A stretch of 64,000 nt of DNA from Mariprofundus ferrooxydans PV-1. GTDB taxonomy: Bacteria; Pseudomonadota; Zetaproteobacteria; Mariprofundales; Mariprofundaceae. Below are positions 17,200-27,445 of this stretch, one piece after another. A program made the position numbers and the translations under genes. The DNA is taken from positions 1,396,049-1,460,048 of the forward strand of contig NZ_DS022294.1 in the NCBI RefSeq assembly GCF_000153765.1, in the 5' to 3' direction. How positions within the stretch are numbered: position 1 is the first letter of the stretch; each line of letters starts with the position of its first letter. The notes under the pieces were generated by a model. It was not told the DNA's origin. It saw nothing but the letters and a program-made list of their open reading frames with translations, and searched no databases.

Positions 17200-18124
17200 T
17201 TACATATTTCTGAGCGCCTGGATACGTGCTTCTGTCGAGGGGTGTGATGCGAACAGCGCCATCAGACCATCGCTTGTGCCGTGGATCTTCATGGTGGCCA
17301 GCGCATCTTTCGGAGCCAGTATGGAACTCTCCTCCTCGTCCGGGGAAGCCGTGCGCTGCGACAGTGCCTCAATCCTTTGCAGGGCGCGAATCATATTCTC
17401 GGAGCCGTAGGCACGGGCTGCATAGGCATCTGCCTTGAACTCGCGGTGGCGTGAGTGCCACATAACAACCACAGAAGCGAGGATTGAGAACAGGATCTGC
17501 AGCACCATATTGACGATAAAATAGAGCATAATATTCATCTCTCCGTCACGGGAGCCGGCACTGGCGATCAGGCGGGCAATCATGCCGGCCAGAAAATAAA
17601 CAAAAGTGTTCATCAGTCCCTGCAGCAGCGTGGTGGCGACCATATCGCCGTTGTCCACATGCCCCATTTCGTGCGCAAGCACCGATTTGAGCTCATCTTC
17701 CGTCATGGCCATAGCCAGTCCGGAGGAGACGGCTACCATGGCACTGTTGCGCGTGGGACCTGTGGCGAATGCGTTGGGGGCATCATCCCAGTAAACCCAT
17801 ACTTCCGGCATCTGATGCCGCCCGTTGTGACAGCTCTTTTACGGTATTAAATACGAGATGCTCTTTGGGTGTACTGGGATTGGTTACCTGTTGCATCTTG
17901 TACATGCGTTTGGCCATCGGCTTGGACATCCACAGCGAAATGAACGCGCCGCCAAAGCCGAATACCATGGCCCAGGCGAACTGATAGGTGGCAACACTGC
18001 CGCGCAAATCAATGCCGAAAGCGGGCAAAACAAAGTTAATCAGGATCGAGCCGCTGATCGCCAGCGTCAGAAATACCAGTAAATTGGTGATAATCAGCAT
18101 GAACAGGCCTTTAAAGCTTCGCAT
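17200..18124 (-). pseudogene. htpX: HtpX-type membrane zinc metalloprotease, split by frameshift
   Basis: Two frames together make one HtpX. 18124-17783 encodes the N-terminal membrane helices up to VKELSQRA. 17811-17200 encodes MPEVWVYWDDAPNAFATG, the zinc site HEMGH (HEXXH) and the third ligand region EFKADAYAA to the end. HtpX is a heat-shock inner-membrane protease that degrades misfolded membrane proteins. Around 17808-17824 the family would read R-A-G-I-x-M-P-E-V. The sequence reads as if one G (GGG to GG) and one C (CC to C) were lost, a net of minus two bases. This is either a real inactivation or a sequencing error in homopolymers. The ribosome site GGAGG lies before the 18124 start. 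Confidence 0.85.
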
Positions 18125-18152
18125 GAATCCTCCGGATTGTTACTATAGGTGC

Positions 18153-18183
18153 AAATGTGGAGGCGATATGCTGACTTTTCAAG
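18153..18183 (-). promoter_or_regulatory. Heat-shock (sigma-32-like) promoter for htpX
   Basis: On the minus strand CTTGAAA (18183-18177), 16 bases, then CCACATTT (18160-18153), close to the sigma-32 consensus CTTGAAA / CCCCATNT. It lies about 30 bases before the htpX start, and htpX is a known sigma-32 target in other proteobacteria. Confidence 0.55.
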
Positions 18184-18184
18184 C

Positions 18185-18213
18185 CTTGAAAATAGATGAT
18201 TGTAGCCTTAAGT
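18185..18213 (+). promoter_or_regulatory. Heat-shock (sigma-32-like) promoter for lon
   Basis: On the plus strand CTTGAAA (18185-18191), 14 bases, then CCTTAAGT as a weaker -10. It abuts the htpX -35 box, so TTTCAAG-C-CTTGAAA forms a near palindrome. Transcription would begin at about 18220, almost on the annotated lon ATG (18221), leaving nearly no leader for that start. Confidence 0.45.
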
Positions 18214-18220
18214 ACCGTTC

Positions 18221-20731
18221 ATGAATTCAGATACCATACACTCCCCCGAATCCCTTGATGCAGCCGCGGCTGCAGATGCGGAGAGCAATCATACAAATGA
18301 CAGTGCTGCCGGCCCTGACACAGCGAAAGAAGGGACGCTGGTGCGTTCCGATGAGGTACTTCCGAAACAGTTGACCCTGCTGCCGCTGTCCAACAGGCCC
18401 CTGTTCCCGGGTCTGGTTGTGCCGCTGATCTATGAAGGCGGAGAGATGGGCAAGGTGGTGCGCGCGCTGGCCGATAGTCATGAGCAGTATGTCGGCCTGG
18501 TATTGGTGCGCGATGAGGGTGAGCCCTATGCGCCGCAGAACCTGTTTGAAGTCGGTGTTGTCGCCCGTATTGCCAAAGCGGTGGAGATCGAGGGGCACGG
18601 GTTGCATCTGGTGGTCGAATGCATGCGTCGATTCAGCATCGACGGCTTCATCACCAGTGAAAATCCGATCCGGGTAGCTGCCAGCTATCGTCCTGAAACT
18701 GCGTATGATGATAACATTGAACTGCGTGCCTATACGGTGGCAGTGATCAATACGATCAAGGAGTTGCTCAAACACAACCCGATGTATGAGGAAGAGTTGC
18801 GCCTGTTTGCCTCGCGTTTTGATGTCAATGAGCCGAACAGACTTGCCGATTTCGCTGCCAGCCTGACTACCGCCAGCAGGGAGGATTTGCAGGATATTCT
18901 GGAAACATACCCTATTTTCGATCGTCTGAAAAAAGTGGTGTCACTGCTGAACCGTGAACTCAATGTTAGCAAGGTGCAGACCCGGATACGCGAGAATATT
19001 GATGAGCGTATTTCCGAGCAGCAGCGCCATTTCTTTTTGCAGGAGCAGTTGCAGGAAATTCAGCGCGAACTGGGTATGAATGAAGATCCTCAGGAAAAAG
19101 TGCTGGATGACTTCCGTAAAAAGGCAAAAAAGTTGGATTTCAGCACAGAGGCCGGGAAAGCTTTTGACGAGGAGATGAACAGGCTGTCGATGCTCGATAG
19201 TACATCACCCGAATATAATGTAACCCGTAGCTATCTGGAGTGGCTGACATGGTTGCCGTGGGGCAAGTATTGCCGCGAACGCTATAATCTGAAAACCGCG
19301 TCGCGCGCCCTGAACAAGCATCACTCCGGCCTGGATGATGTAAAGGATCGTATCCTTGAGTTTATTGCAGTCGGCGCCCGCAAGAAAGCGGTGGGCGGCT
19401 CGATTATTCTGTTTGTCGGCCCGCCGGGTGTCGGTAAGACGTCGCTGGGTAAGGCGATTGCCGAGGCAGTGAACCGGCCGTTCTTTCGCTTTTCTGTCGG
19501 CGGTATGCGCGATGAAGCGGAAATCAAGGGGCATCGGCGCACCTATATCGGCGCGATGCCGGGCAAAATTGTGCAGGCGCTCAAGCGTGTGGAGGTCTCC
19601 AACCCGGTCATCATGATTGATGAAGTGGATAAAATCGGTTCCGATTTCCGCGGTGACCCGGCTTCAGCATTGCTGGAGGTGCTCGATCCGGAACAGAATT
19701 CGGATTTTATGGATCACTATCTCGATGTCCGGTTTGACCTGTCGCAGGTGCTGTTCCTGCTGACAGCCAATCAGCTTGATACCGTGCCGGGGCCGCTGCT
19801 GGATCGTGCCGAGATCATCCGACTGCCGGGCTATATGGCCAGCGAGAAGGTGGAGATTGCCCGCAAACACCTGTGGCCGAACCAGCTGAAAGAGCATGCG
19901 CTGGATCGTCAGGATGTCTCTGTCACGAGTTCTGTATTCCGTCATCTGGTTGAAGATTATGCCCGTGAGCCGGGCGTGCGCCGTCTGGAAGGGCTGATGA
20001 AAAAGATTCTGCGCAAGCTCTCGAGAAATCTGGCGGAAGAGAAGCTAGAGCTGCCGGTACGCATTGGCGTGTCCGACATCAAGGATTATATCGGTTTGCC
20101 GCGCTTTCGCGAACAGGCCATCAAGGAGGGAGTGGGCCTGGCAACAGGGCTGGCCTGGACCGCGATGGGGGGCACGACGTTGACGCTGGAGGCGGCGGTC
20201 ATCCATCATGACCAGCGCGGCATGAAAATTACCGGTCAGCTGGGCAAGGTGATGCAGGAGTCATCCGATATCGCCTACTCCTATATATCAGCCAACCTGG
20301 AGCGTTTTGGCGCGCCGGCAGACTTCTTCGACAAGGCTTTTGTGCATATGCATGTGCCGGAAGGTGCTGTGCCCAAGGATGGTCCGAGCGCAGGCATTAC
20401 CATGGCGACGGCATTGCTCTCGCTGGCACTCGGCAAGGCACCGGCTCACATTGCGATGACCGGCGAAATGACGCTGGTCGGCGAAGTGCTGCCGATTGGT
20501 GGTGAGCGCGAGAAGCTGCTGGCGGTCAAGCGCCTTGGCATTACCGAGGTGATTCTGCCTGTCGGCAATAAAGTGGATGTGGACGAGTTGCCTGAGTCGG
20601 TGCGTGAAGGCATTACCATCCATTATGCCCGCCACTTCAGTGATGTGGCCCGGTTGATGTTCGGTATCCGCATGAAGCCGGCAACACGGCGAAAGACGGC
20701 AATAGCGAAACAGCCCGAGGCTGCTTCCTGA
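18221..20731 (+). CDS. lon: ATP-dependent protease Lon (La)
   Basis: 836-residue cytosolic AAA+ serine protease for damaged and regulatory proteins. Domains in order: LON substrate-binding domain (from about residue 47, LTLLPLSNRPLFPGLVVPLI), a coiled coil, AAA+ with Walker A GPPGVGKTSLGKAIA and Walker B VIMIDEVDKIG, and the proteolytic domain with Ser723 in PKDGPSAGI and the partner Lys near 765. The first 40 residues are low complexity (Ala/Asp/Ser/Asn). A GTG at 18341 with AAGGGA six bases upstream gives a 796-residue protein and fits the promoter position better than the ATG at 18221, which lacks a clear ribosome site. It is divergent from htpX. Confidence 0.95.
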   Translation: MNSDTIHSPESLDAAAAADAESNHTNDSAAGPDTAKEGTLVRSDEVLPKQLTLLPLSNRPLFPGLVVPLIYEGGEMGKVVRALADSHEQYVGLVLVRDEGEPYAPQNLFEVGVVARIAKAVEIEGHGLHLVVECMRRFSIDGFITSENPIRVAASYRPETAYDDNIELRAYTVAVINTIKELLKHNPMYEEELRLFASRFDVNEPNRLADFAASLTTASREDLQDILETYPIFDRLKKVVSLLNRELNVSKVQTRIRENIDERISEQQRHFFLQEQLQEIQRELGMNEDPQEKVLDDFRKKAKKLDFSTEAGKAFDEEMNRLSMLDSTSPEYNVTRSYLEWLTWLPWGKYCRERYNLKTASRALNKHHSGLDDVKDRILEFIAVGARKKAVGGSIILFVGPPGVGKTSLGKAIAEAVNRPFFRFSVGGMRDEAEIKGHRRTYIGAMPGKIVQALKRVEVSNPVIMIDEVDKIGSDFRGDPASALLEVLDPEQNSDFMDHYLDVRFDLSQVLFLLTANQLDTVPGPLLDRAEIIRLPGYMASEKVEIARKHLWPNQLKEHALDRQDVSVTSSVFRHLVEDYAREPGVRRLEGLMKKILRKLSRNLAEEKLELPVRIGVSDIKDYIGLPRFREQAIKEGVGLATGLAWTAMGGTTLTLEAAVIHHDQRGMKITGQLGKVMQESSDIAYSYISANLERFGAPADFFDKAFVHMHVPEGAVPKDGPSAGITMATALLSLALGKAPAHIAMTGEMTLVGEVLPIGGEREKLLAVKRLGITEVILPVGNKVDVDELPESVREGITIHYARHFSDVARLMFGIRMKPATRRKTAIAKQPEAAS

Positions 20732-20814
20732 GGTAATGAACCAACGTTGTTCAGTCGGGCTACCCGGGTTTTACGGCGTTTGACCATGGGGTGAATGGTT
20801 TTTGTTGCGACGTA

Positions 20815-21516
20815 TCAGGAGATCTTGACGATGATATCGTTGAGCTTGTCTGCGGCATGGGCCAGTCGATCCGCTCCGTTGGACATGTGACGGTATATTT
20901 CGCGATGTTTGAAAATATCAATGATTGCCAGTGCCAGCAGTTGGTGTCCGTCGCCGTTGTTATCGCCGGGTATTTTTTGCAGCATGGCTTCAGTCTGAAA
21001 CAGTTCGGCGATGGAGTGGCGATAGACGTTTTCAACCTTGCGTTCGGCTTTGCGCGCGGCCATTGCATCATGCTCGGCATGGGCCGGGTTGGTCGAGAGC
21101 TTGGCAAAACCGCGTTGCAGCGCTTCACTGCCTGCCCGTAATTCGATCGCCATTTCGAGCATGTGCCGATCCGGCTCCAGGCTCAGTACCTCCAGCTCGC
21201 GTATGGTGCTTTTTGCATAATTGATGATCTCATCAATACTGGTAATCGCATCATAGATGTCCTCACGATCCATCGGTGTCGTGAATGCCTTGTCGAGCAC
21301 GTGATTGTTGCGTCGTTTGAGTTTGTCCCCCTGTTTTTCCAGGTGGCGGATTTCAGCTGCGGTATCGGCATCGCCCCGCTCCATATGGCTGACGAATACG
21401 GTCATCGTTTGTACGCACAGGTCACACTGCTCATTGATTAGTGAGAAAAAATCCGGCATCGGAGGGATTACCCTGTCGATCAGTCGTTTCAGAAAAGTTC
21501 CGATTGACGTGCTCAT
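20815..21516 (-). CDS. DUF47/PhoU-like phosphate transport accessory protein
   Basis: 233-residue all-helical protein of the DUF47 (UPF0111, TIGR00153) family, related to PhoU. Recognisable segments are MPDFFSLINEQCDLC, RHLEKQGDKLKRRNNHVL, PMDREDIYDAITSIDEII and the C-terminal RHMSNGADRLAHAADKLND. Such proteins are encoded next to Pit phosphate permeases and are thought to regulate or assist them. It lies one base downstream of the Pit gene, in one transcript. It acts at the cytoplasmic face of the membrane. Confidence 0.9.
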   Translation of the reverse strand: MSTSIGTFLKRLIDRVIPPMPDFFSLINEQCDLCVQTMTVFVSHMERGDADTAAEIRHLEKQGDKLKRRNNHVLDKAFTTPMDREDIYDAITSIDEIINYAKSTIRELEVLSLEPDRHMLEMAIELRAGSEALQRGFAKLSTNPAHAEHDAMAARKAERKVENVYRHSIAELFQTEAMLQKIPGDNNGDGHQLLALAIIDIFKHREIYRHMSNGADRLAHAADKLNDIIVKIS

Positions 21517-21517
21517 A

Positions 21518-22579
21518 TCACCCGCCTCCTGTGTTTATGTTCAGTCCGTAGTTCAACAGCAGATAACCCGCCGCCGCGATCAATGCCGCGCCCGGAATGG
21601 TGATGATCCATGTGCTGACAATATCACCGGCTTTTCTCCAGCGAACCGAGCGGGGGCGCTCTGATGCGCCGATGCCCATGATGGATGAGGAGACCACGTG
21701 CGTGGTGGATACAGGCCCGCCCAACAGGGCTGCGGAAAAAATTACTACACCGGCCGTGATCTGAGCGTTTACGGCATGTAATGGTCTGATTTTGTATATA
21801 CCGAAGCCTACCGTTCGCACAATGCGCCAGCCGCCGGACATGATGCCCAGCGTGATCGCCACGGCACAGAGCAATACGACCCAGAACGGCACGGCAAACT
21901 GAGGTATAAAACCGCCCAACAGCAAGACCAGCGTGATTACGCCCATGCTCTTCTGGGCATCATTGGCGCCATGGGCAAAGGCCAAAGCTGCGGTGGTAAG
22001 GAATTGCATGCGCCTGAGTGTGTGATTTACCTGCAGAGGTGCACTGCGCAGCAGCCATCCAACCCAGCGATGGATCAGAAAACCGCCCCAGAAGCCGATA
22101 ATCGGGCTGATTAACAGTGCCAGCAACACCTTGAATACGCCGATAAGATGGCCATCGGCCAACTCTCTCACGCCCCATACGATATGCTCACTGCCTGCAG
22201 ATACCAGGACAGCACCTACCAGACCGCCAACCAGGGCATGCGAGGAGGAGGATGGGATGCCAAAACGCCAAGTGATGATATTCCAGGTTACAGCAGCGCT
22301 TACGCCGCATAAAATAATGACCATGGCCGGCATGGCCTGCAACTCGGAAATGTCGACAAAGCTGCCGATGGTATCGGCGACGGCCGTGCCGCCAAGCAGG
22401 GGGCCGAGGAACTCAAAAAAGCCGACGATGAGCACGGCCTGTAGCGGCGTCATGGCGCGTGAGGCAATCGAGGTGGCAATGATGTTGGATGCATCATGAA
22501 AGCCGTTGGTATAGTCAAACACCACCAGCACGACCACCGTCACCGTCGCGATCACGATCAGACTATCCAACGTGCTCAC
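21518..22579 (-). CDS. pit: Low-affinity inorganic phosphate transporter (Pit family)
   Basis: 353-residue PiT/PHO-4 family inner-membrane permease with about ten helices. The two signature repeats are visible: FDYTNGFHDASNIIATSIASRAM near the N-terminus (kept as DYTNGFHDASN) and AFAHGANDAQKSMGVI in the second half. It takes up phosphate, usually as metal-phosphate with protons. It is followed immediately by the DUF47 accessory gene, the common bacterial pit pair. There is no Pho box that I can identify upstream. Confidence 0.93.
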   Translation of the reverse strand: MSTLDSLIVIATVTVVVLVVFDYTNGFHDASNIIATSIASRAMTPLQAVLIVGFFEFLGPLLGGTAVADTIGSFVDISELQAMPAMVIILCGVSAAVTWNIITWRFGIPSSSSHALVGGLVGAVLVSAGSEHIVWGVRELADGHLIGVFKVLLALLISPIIGFWGGFLIHRWVGWLLRSAPLQVNHTLRRMQFLTTAALAFAHGANDAQKSMGVITLVLLLGGFIPQFAVPFWVVLLCAVAITLGIMSGGWRIVRTVGFGIYKIRPLHAVNAQITAGVVIFSAALLGGPVSTTHVVSSSIMGIGASERPRSVRWRKAGDIVSTWIITIPGAALIAAAGYLLLNYGLNINTGGG

Positions 22580-22694
22580 CTCCTGCCCGAAGGCTGATCA
22601 TACTCTTTGCGCAGGTTAACGGGCAACTGGAATGACTATTACTGAATGTAGATTAGCAGGTTGTGAAGTGTGAAACTCGGGCAGGGCGTGCGGG

Positions 22695-23174
22695 TCAGCT
22701 CTTTTTAAAACTGGTGATCAGCAGCAGGACGACGGCTACCGAGATGCAGGCATCTGCGATGTTGAAGGCGGGCCAGTGGTATTCGCTGCCGCCTATGCGT
22801 AGATACCAGTCGATAAAGTCAACGACGTAGCCCAGCTGGATACGGTCCCAGATGTTGCCTGCGGCACCGGCGAGAATCATCACCAGCAGCCATGAGGTGA
22901 TGCCTGAGTGATGGCGCTCCTTCCACCACCAGAGAAGAACGGCAATGGCGATACCGATCGTGACTGCCAGCAGCAACCAGAGCCGAACGGCATCCGGCAG
23001 GTCGGCGAACATGGAAAATGCGACGCCGGGATTGTAGGCGCGAACGATGTTGAAAAAGCCGTCAATCACCGAGAATGCATGGAAATTTGCCTGCTGTATC
23101 CACCATTTGGATAGTTGGTCTGCAGTGACCAGCAGGGCAAATAGCCCGATCTGCATAGTTGTCCGATTCATCAT
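22695..23174 (-). CDS. lspA: Lipoprotein signal peptidase (signal peptidase II)
   Basis: About 159 residues with four membrane helices. Aspartyl protease of the inner membrane that cleaves prolipoproteins after diacylglyceryl transfer. Conserved blocks are DQLSKWWI, NPGVAFSM, and the two catalytic-Asp regions GNIWDRIQLGYVVDFID and FNIADACISV. Three consecutive possible starts (GTG 23177, ATG 23174, ATG 23171) lie just after GAGTGAGG; spacing favours an ATG. It has a single-gene layout between pit and trkH; the usual ileS neighbour is not here. Confidence 0.95.
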   Translation of the reverse strand: MMNRTTMQIGLFALLVTADQLSKWWIQQANFHAFSVIDGFFNIVRAYNPGVAFSMFADLPDAVRLWLLLAVTIGIAIAVLLWWWKERHHSGITSWLLVMILAGAAGNIWDRIQLGYVVDFIDWYLRIGGSEYHWPAFNIADACISVAVVLLLITSFKKS

Positions 23175-23291
23175 CACTACCTCACTCTACGTGGCGCGAA
23201 GCATGGCATAACGCTATGGATATGCCAGCCGGAAGCAGCACAATCGTACAGTGAAATTGTTTTTCAATATAACGGAGTTCATGATGCGCCC

Positions 23292-24758
23292 ATGAATCAG
23301 CATACGATGGCTTTCTTGCGGCCTATTATGACGGTTATGGCCTTCGTGCTTATGATGGGAGCGGCTTTGTGCGTTCCGTCCATATCACTGGTTGGACATG
23401 AAGGGTTGCATACAGCGCACAGTTTTATTTATTCGGCCATTGCATTTGCAGTTACGGGAGCCCTGCTGTTTCTCATCTTTCGGGCAGAGCGCTTTGAAGT
23501 ATCGAGTCAGCAACTGTATCTGATTACTGTATTCAGCTGGTTACTTTTTGCCCTTATTGGCTCTATTCCGCTCTACTTCGGTTTACACGGACTCTCTTTT
23601 ACCGATGCCTTTTTTGAGTCCATATCAGGGATAACCACTACCGGTTCAACGGTTCTTGAAAGACTGGATACGATGCCCCGCAGTATTCTGTTGTGGCGAG
23701 GCATTCTGCAATGGATAGGCGGCATTGGCGTGATTGTGGTTGGTATCGCCATTTTGCCGTACCTCAGAGTGGGTGGCATGCGTATGTTCTCCACAGAGTC
23801 ATCTGACTGGTCGGACAAGACGCTGCATCATGCGCAAACGTTCATTCAGAATATCAGCCTGATTTATTTCACGTTCACGCTGCTGGCTTGTCTGTTGTAC
23901 TGGCTGGCGGGCATGAGTCTGTTTGATGCCGTCGTACACTCGATGACAACGCTTTCAACCGGCGGCTATGCGAACCATGACTCTTCTATGGGATATTTTA
24001 ATGATTATCCGCTGATCCTGTGGATTTCGAGTCTATTCATGCTGTTGGGATCATTGCCCTTTTCGCTCTTTGTCGGGGCCGCTCATGGTAAATGGCGCGA
24101 GCTTGTGCATGACAGTCAGGTGCGAGGCTTTATCGCATTTGTAACGATATTAATATTGCTGTTCAGTATTGAACGTACGATAAACAGTCACTTGAACTTT
24201 TTTCAGGTGCTCACACATGTGACGTTTAATGTCGTTTCGGTTATCACCACTACGGGCTATGCCTCTGATGACTATAGTCTGTGGGGGCCGTATGCCGTCA
24301 TTATCTTTTTCTATATTATGTTCGTTGGCGGATGTTCCGGATCCACAGCCGGCTCCATGAAGTTTTTCAGATTCCAGGTGGCATTTATCCTGTTGAGAAA
24401 CCAGTTGCATCTGATGCGGCATCCCAGCGCAGTTTACCCTTTGAAGTATAATGGTCGTTTGCTCTCCGACGATATCGTTCGCTCTATTGTCGCATTTTCA
24501 TTCTATTTTGTTTTTACCATTGCGGCGATCGCACTGTTTCTGTCGCTGACCGGACTGGATTTTATCACCAGCCTGAGTGCTGCTGCCACCGCCGTCACGA
24601 ATGTCGGCCCCGGCCTTGGGGAGACTGTTGGTCCGGCCGGTAATTTCTCATCTCTTTCTGATGCAGCCAAATGGATTTTATGTGCAGGCATGTTGATCGG
24701 GAGACTGGAAATCATGACTGTTATTGTTGTTTTCACCCGCACATTCTGGCGCATATGA
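23292..24758 (+). CDS. trkH: TrkH-type potassium uptake protein
   Basis: 488-residue inner-membrane K+ channel subunit of the TrkH/KtrB superfamily, with four pore repeats. Selectivity-loop segments are visible in order: SGITTTGSTVL, TTLSTGGYANHD, VITTTGYASDD and TAVTNVGPGLGE, each with the filter Gly. The TrkH-type block LRVGGMRMFSTESSDWSDK is present. It normally works with the NAD-binding regulator TrkA, which is not in this window. The start ATG 23292 has GGAG 12 bases upstream, a slightly long spacing. Confidence 0.92.
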   Translation: MNQHTMAFLRPIMTVMAFVLMMGAALCVPSISLVGHEGLHTAHSFIYSAIAFAVTGALLFLIFRAERFEVSSQQLYLITVFSWLLFALIGSIPLYFGLHGLSFTDAFFESISGITTTGSTVLERLDTMPRSILLWRGILQWIGGIGVIVVGIAILPYLRVGGMRMFSTESSDWSDKTLHHAQTFIQNISLIYFTFTLLACLLYWLAGMSLFDAVVHSMTTLSTGGYANHDSSMGYFNDYPLILWISSLFMLLGSLPFSLFVGAAHGKWRELVHDSQVRGFIAFVTILILLFSIERTINSHLNFFQVLTHVTFNVVSVITTTGYASDDYSLWGPYAVIIFFYIMFVGGCSGSTAGSMKFFRFQVAFILLRNQLHLMRHPSAVYPLKYNGRLLSDDIVRSIVAFSFYFVFTIAAIALFLSLTGLDFITSLSAAATAVTNVGPGLGETVGPAGNFSSLSDAAKWILCAGMLIGRLEIMTVIVVFTRTFWRI

Positions 24759-24854
24759 TGGCAGATGCTTAAAGCTGTAATCATAAACAGGAAGTTCACT
24801 CCCGTTCGATGATTCAGGCTTATGCAATGGCCATGCTCATGCTACATTGCGGGC

Positions 24855-27443
24855 ATGGCAAAAACGTCGACTGACACCACGCACACACCCATGATGCAAC
24901 AGTATCTGAAGATCAAGTCCGAGTATGCGGACTGTCTGCTGTTCTATCGCATGGGCGATTTTTACGAGATGTTTTTTGATGATGCGGCAGAGGCATCAAA
25001 AATACTGGACATCACACTGACCAAACGCGGGAAAGCCGGGGGTGATGATATCCCTATGGCAGGCGTGCCCTGGCATCAGGCCGAGGGCTATCTGGCCAGG
25101 CTGGTGGCAGCCGGTAAACGCGTGGCGGTGTGCGAACAGATGGAACCACCTGACGGCAGCAAGGGGCCGGTGCGCCGGGAGGTAGTGCGTGTGGTGACCT
25201 CCGGCACCATTACCGAATCCGAACTGCTGGATCAGTCGCGCTCAGCTCCTCTTGCCGCCTGTTTTCATCAGGGAGAGCAGTGGGGTATTGCGGCTGTAGA
25301 CCTCTCCTGTGGACACTGGCGCTTGCTTGAGGGTCATGGCGACACGGCTTTTGAGGAGCAGTTGTCGGTGCTGGCTCCGGCTGAACTGCTGCTACAGAGC
25401 GGCGATGATATGGTGTTCGAAATGCCTGTGGCCAGGCCCGGTGACTGGAGCTTCTCGGTTGCAGTTACGCGTGAGCAGCTGGAGCAGCACTTCGGCATCA
25501 GCGACTGGCAGTCGCTGAATCTGGATGCGCATCCGCTGGCAGCTGCGGCTGCGGGTGCCGCGCTTGTTTATCTGGGCCAGACACAGAAGTGTGCGCTGGC
25601 ACACCTGCAGCTGCCGGTGTTTATTGAGCAGGGCGAGGGGATGCGCATTGATATGCGTTCGCGGCGCAACCTGGAGCTCTACTGTTCTCTGGCAGGAGAC
25701 CCGAAAGGGGGCATGATTGCCGTGCTGGATGACAGCTGCACGCCGATGGGCGCGCGGTTGCTGCGCCAATGGATTGACAACCCGCTGACGGATCTGGAGC
25801 GCCTGCGCCAGCGACAGGATGCTGTGCAGAGCCTGATTGATGACAACGAAATGATGCATGCCGCGCGTACACAATTGCGCGATGTACGCGATATGGAGCG
25901 TATGCTGACCCGTATTGTGCTGGCACGTGCGAATCCGCGTGACTTCAGGGGGATAGCCGAGGCATTGCTGGCGCTACCTGTACTGTACAACTTGCTGGGG
26001 GATCGCGGCGGTTTGTTTTCCGATATGATTTCTGCGTTGCAGGGACTGGAGACAATAGCCGGAGAGATGGATCGTGCCATCATTGAGATGCCTCCTGCAC
26101 TGTTTCGTGATGGCGGCGTGATCCGGGAGGGCTTTGATGCGGAGCTGGATCGCTTGCGCGGGCTGGCTCGCGATGCCGGTGACTGGTTGCGCGATTATGA
26201 GGCGCGGGAGAGGGAGCGCACCGGGCTGACCAATCTGCGTGTTAAATACAATAAAGTGTTCGGTTACTTTATCGAGATTTCCAGAGCACAGGCCAGAGAA
26301 GCGCCGGCGGACTACGTGCGTAAACAGACACTGGTCAATGCCGAACGTTTTATTACCGATGAGCTGCATCAGTTTGAATCGGAAATCCTTGGTGCGCGTG
26401 ATGCCGCCATGCAGCGTGAGGATGAACTGATTGAGTCGGTGCGCCAGTTGTTGTGCTCCCATGCTGCAAGTATCCAGCAGGCGGCGCGGGCTGTGGCCGA
26501 GCTGGATGTGCTGGCCTGTTTTGCGCATCTGGCGATTCGCCACCGGTATGTGCGGCCACAGGTGCATGCCGGACGCAATATGAAAATTGTTGCAGGGCGC
26601 CACCCTGTCGTCGAACGTCATCTGCAGGGCGATGAACCGTTTGTGGCCAATGACACGCATATGGATATGAAATCGCGCCGCTTTATGCTGCTGACCGGGC
26701 CGAATATGGGCGGTAAATCGACCTATATGCGACAGGTGGCATGGATTGTCTGGCTGGCGCATACGGGCTGTTTTGTGGCGGCGGACGAGGCGCGTATCCC
26801 GCTGACCCGGCGCCTGTTTACGCGCGTAGGTGCCGGCGATGAGCTGGCCAGCGGCCGTTCAACCTTCATGGTGGAGATGATGGAGACGGCGACTATTCTC
26901 AATCAGATGGGGCCGCGGTCGCTGGTGATCGTCGATGAAATCGGGCGCGGTACCAGTACCTGGGATGGTCTGGCTATTGCCTGGGCCGTGGCTGAGCGAC
27001 TGATCGGTGCCAGTGACATACTGACGCTGTTTGCCACCCATTATCATGAGCTGACGGAACTGCCCGATACATGGGCTGAGGCGTTTAATGCTTCTGTCAC
27101 GGTACGCGAGTGGAATGGATCGGTCATTTTCATGCATCAGGTGGTGGAGGATGCGGCCGACCAGTCGTATGGCATTGCCGTGGCGCAATTGGCCGGGCTG
27201 CCGCGTGAGGTGGTGAAGCGGGCAAGAGAACACCTGTTCCGGCTGGAGCATGGCTCCGAGCTGGTGGCGGAGTCGGGCAAGAATCAACTGGGACTGTTTG
27301 CTGTAGCTGAGAAGCGACAGCAGCAGGCGGAGCTGGATAGTTTGCGCGCGCTCAGGGAAAAGGTACGGCAGACTGATGTAAACAGTATGCGTCCGCTGGA
27401 CGCGCTGACGTTTCTCGATAATCTGATCCAGGAGGTGAAATAG
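24855..27443 (+). CDS. mutS: DNA mismatch repair protein MutS
   Basis: 862-residue MutS1. Cytosolic ATPase that recognises base mismatches and recruits MutL. The mismatch-binding domain has the Phe-x-Glu motif in [11 protein letters not shown]. Connector, lever and clamp domains follow ([16 protein letters not shown]), then the ATPase with Walker [23 protein letters not shown], the Walker [19 protein letters not shown] and the [11 protein letters not shown] switch. The ATG at 24855 (MAKTSTDTT) is preferred over 24822, although its ribosome site is weak. The gene is followed three bases later by a lipoprotein gene. Confidence 0.96.
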   Translation: MAKTSTDTTHTPMMQQYLKIKSEYADCLLFYRMGDFYEMFFDDAAEASKILDITLTKRGKAGGDDIPMAGVPWHQAEGYLARLVAAGKRVAVCEQMEPPDGSKGPVRREVVRVVTSGTITESELLDQSRSAPLAACFHQGEQWGIAAVDLSCGHWRLLEGHGDTAFEEQLSVLAPAELLLQSGDDMVFEMPVARPGDWSFSVAVTREQLEQHFGISDWQSLNLDAHPLAAAAAGAALVYLGQTQKCALAHLQLPVFIEQGEGMRIDMRSRRNLELYCSLAGDPKGGMIAVLDDSCTPMGARLLRQWIDNPLTDLERLRQRQDAVQSLIDDNEMMHAARTQLRDVRDMERMLTRIVLARANPRDFRGIAEALLALPVLYNLLGDRGGLFSDMISALQGLETIAGEMDRAIIEMPPALFRDGGVIREGFDAELDRLRGLARDAGDWLRDYEARERERTGLTNLRVKYNKVFGYFIEISRAQAREAPADYVRKQTLVNAERFITDELHQFESEILGARDAAMQREDELIESVRQLLCSHAASIQQAARAVAELDVLACFAHLAIRHRYVRPQVHAGRNMKIVAGRHPVVERHLQGDEPFVANDTHMDMKSRRFMLLTGPNMGGKSTYMRQVAWIVWLAHTGCFVAADEARIPLTRRLFTRVGAGDELASGRSTFMVEMMETATILNQMGPRSLVIVDEIGRGTSTWDGLAIAWAVAERLIGASDILTLFATHYHELTELPDTWAEAFNASVTVREWNGSVIFMHQVVEDAADQSYGIAVAQLAGLPREVVKRAREHLFRLEHGSELVAESGKNQLGLFAVAEKRQQQAELDSLRALREKVRQTDVNSMRPLDALTFLDNLIQEVK

Positions 27444-27445
27444 AA

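Noticed and set aside
17783..17811. Programmed frameshift in htpX
   Set aside because: No slippery heptamer or stimulatory hairpin is visible, and a net two-base change is needed; mutation or sequencing error is simpler.
23178..23291. Possible RNA gene in the lspA-trkH spacer
   Set aside because: No stable hairpin or tRNA-like cloverleaf could be found by eye; no tRNA was recognised anywhere in the window.
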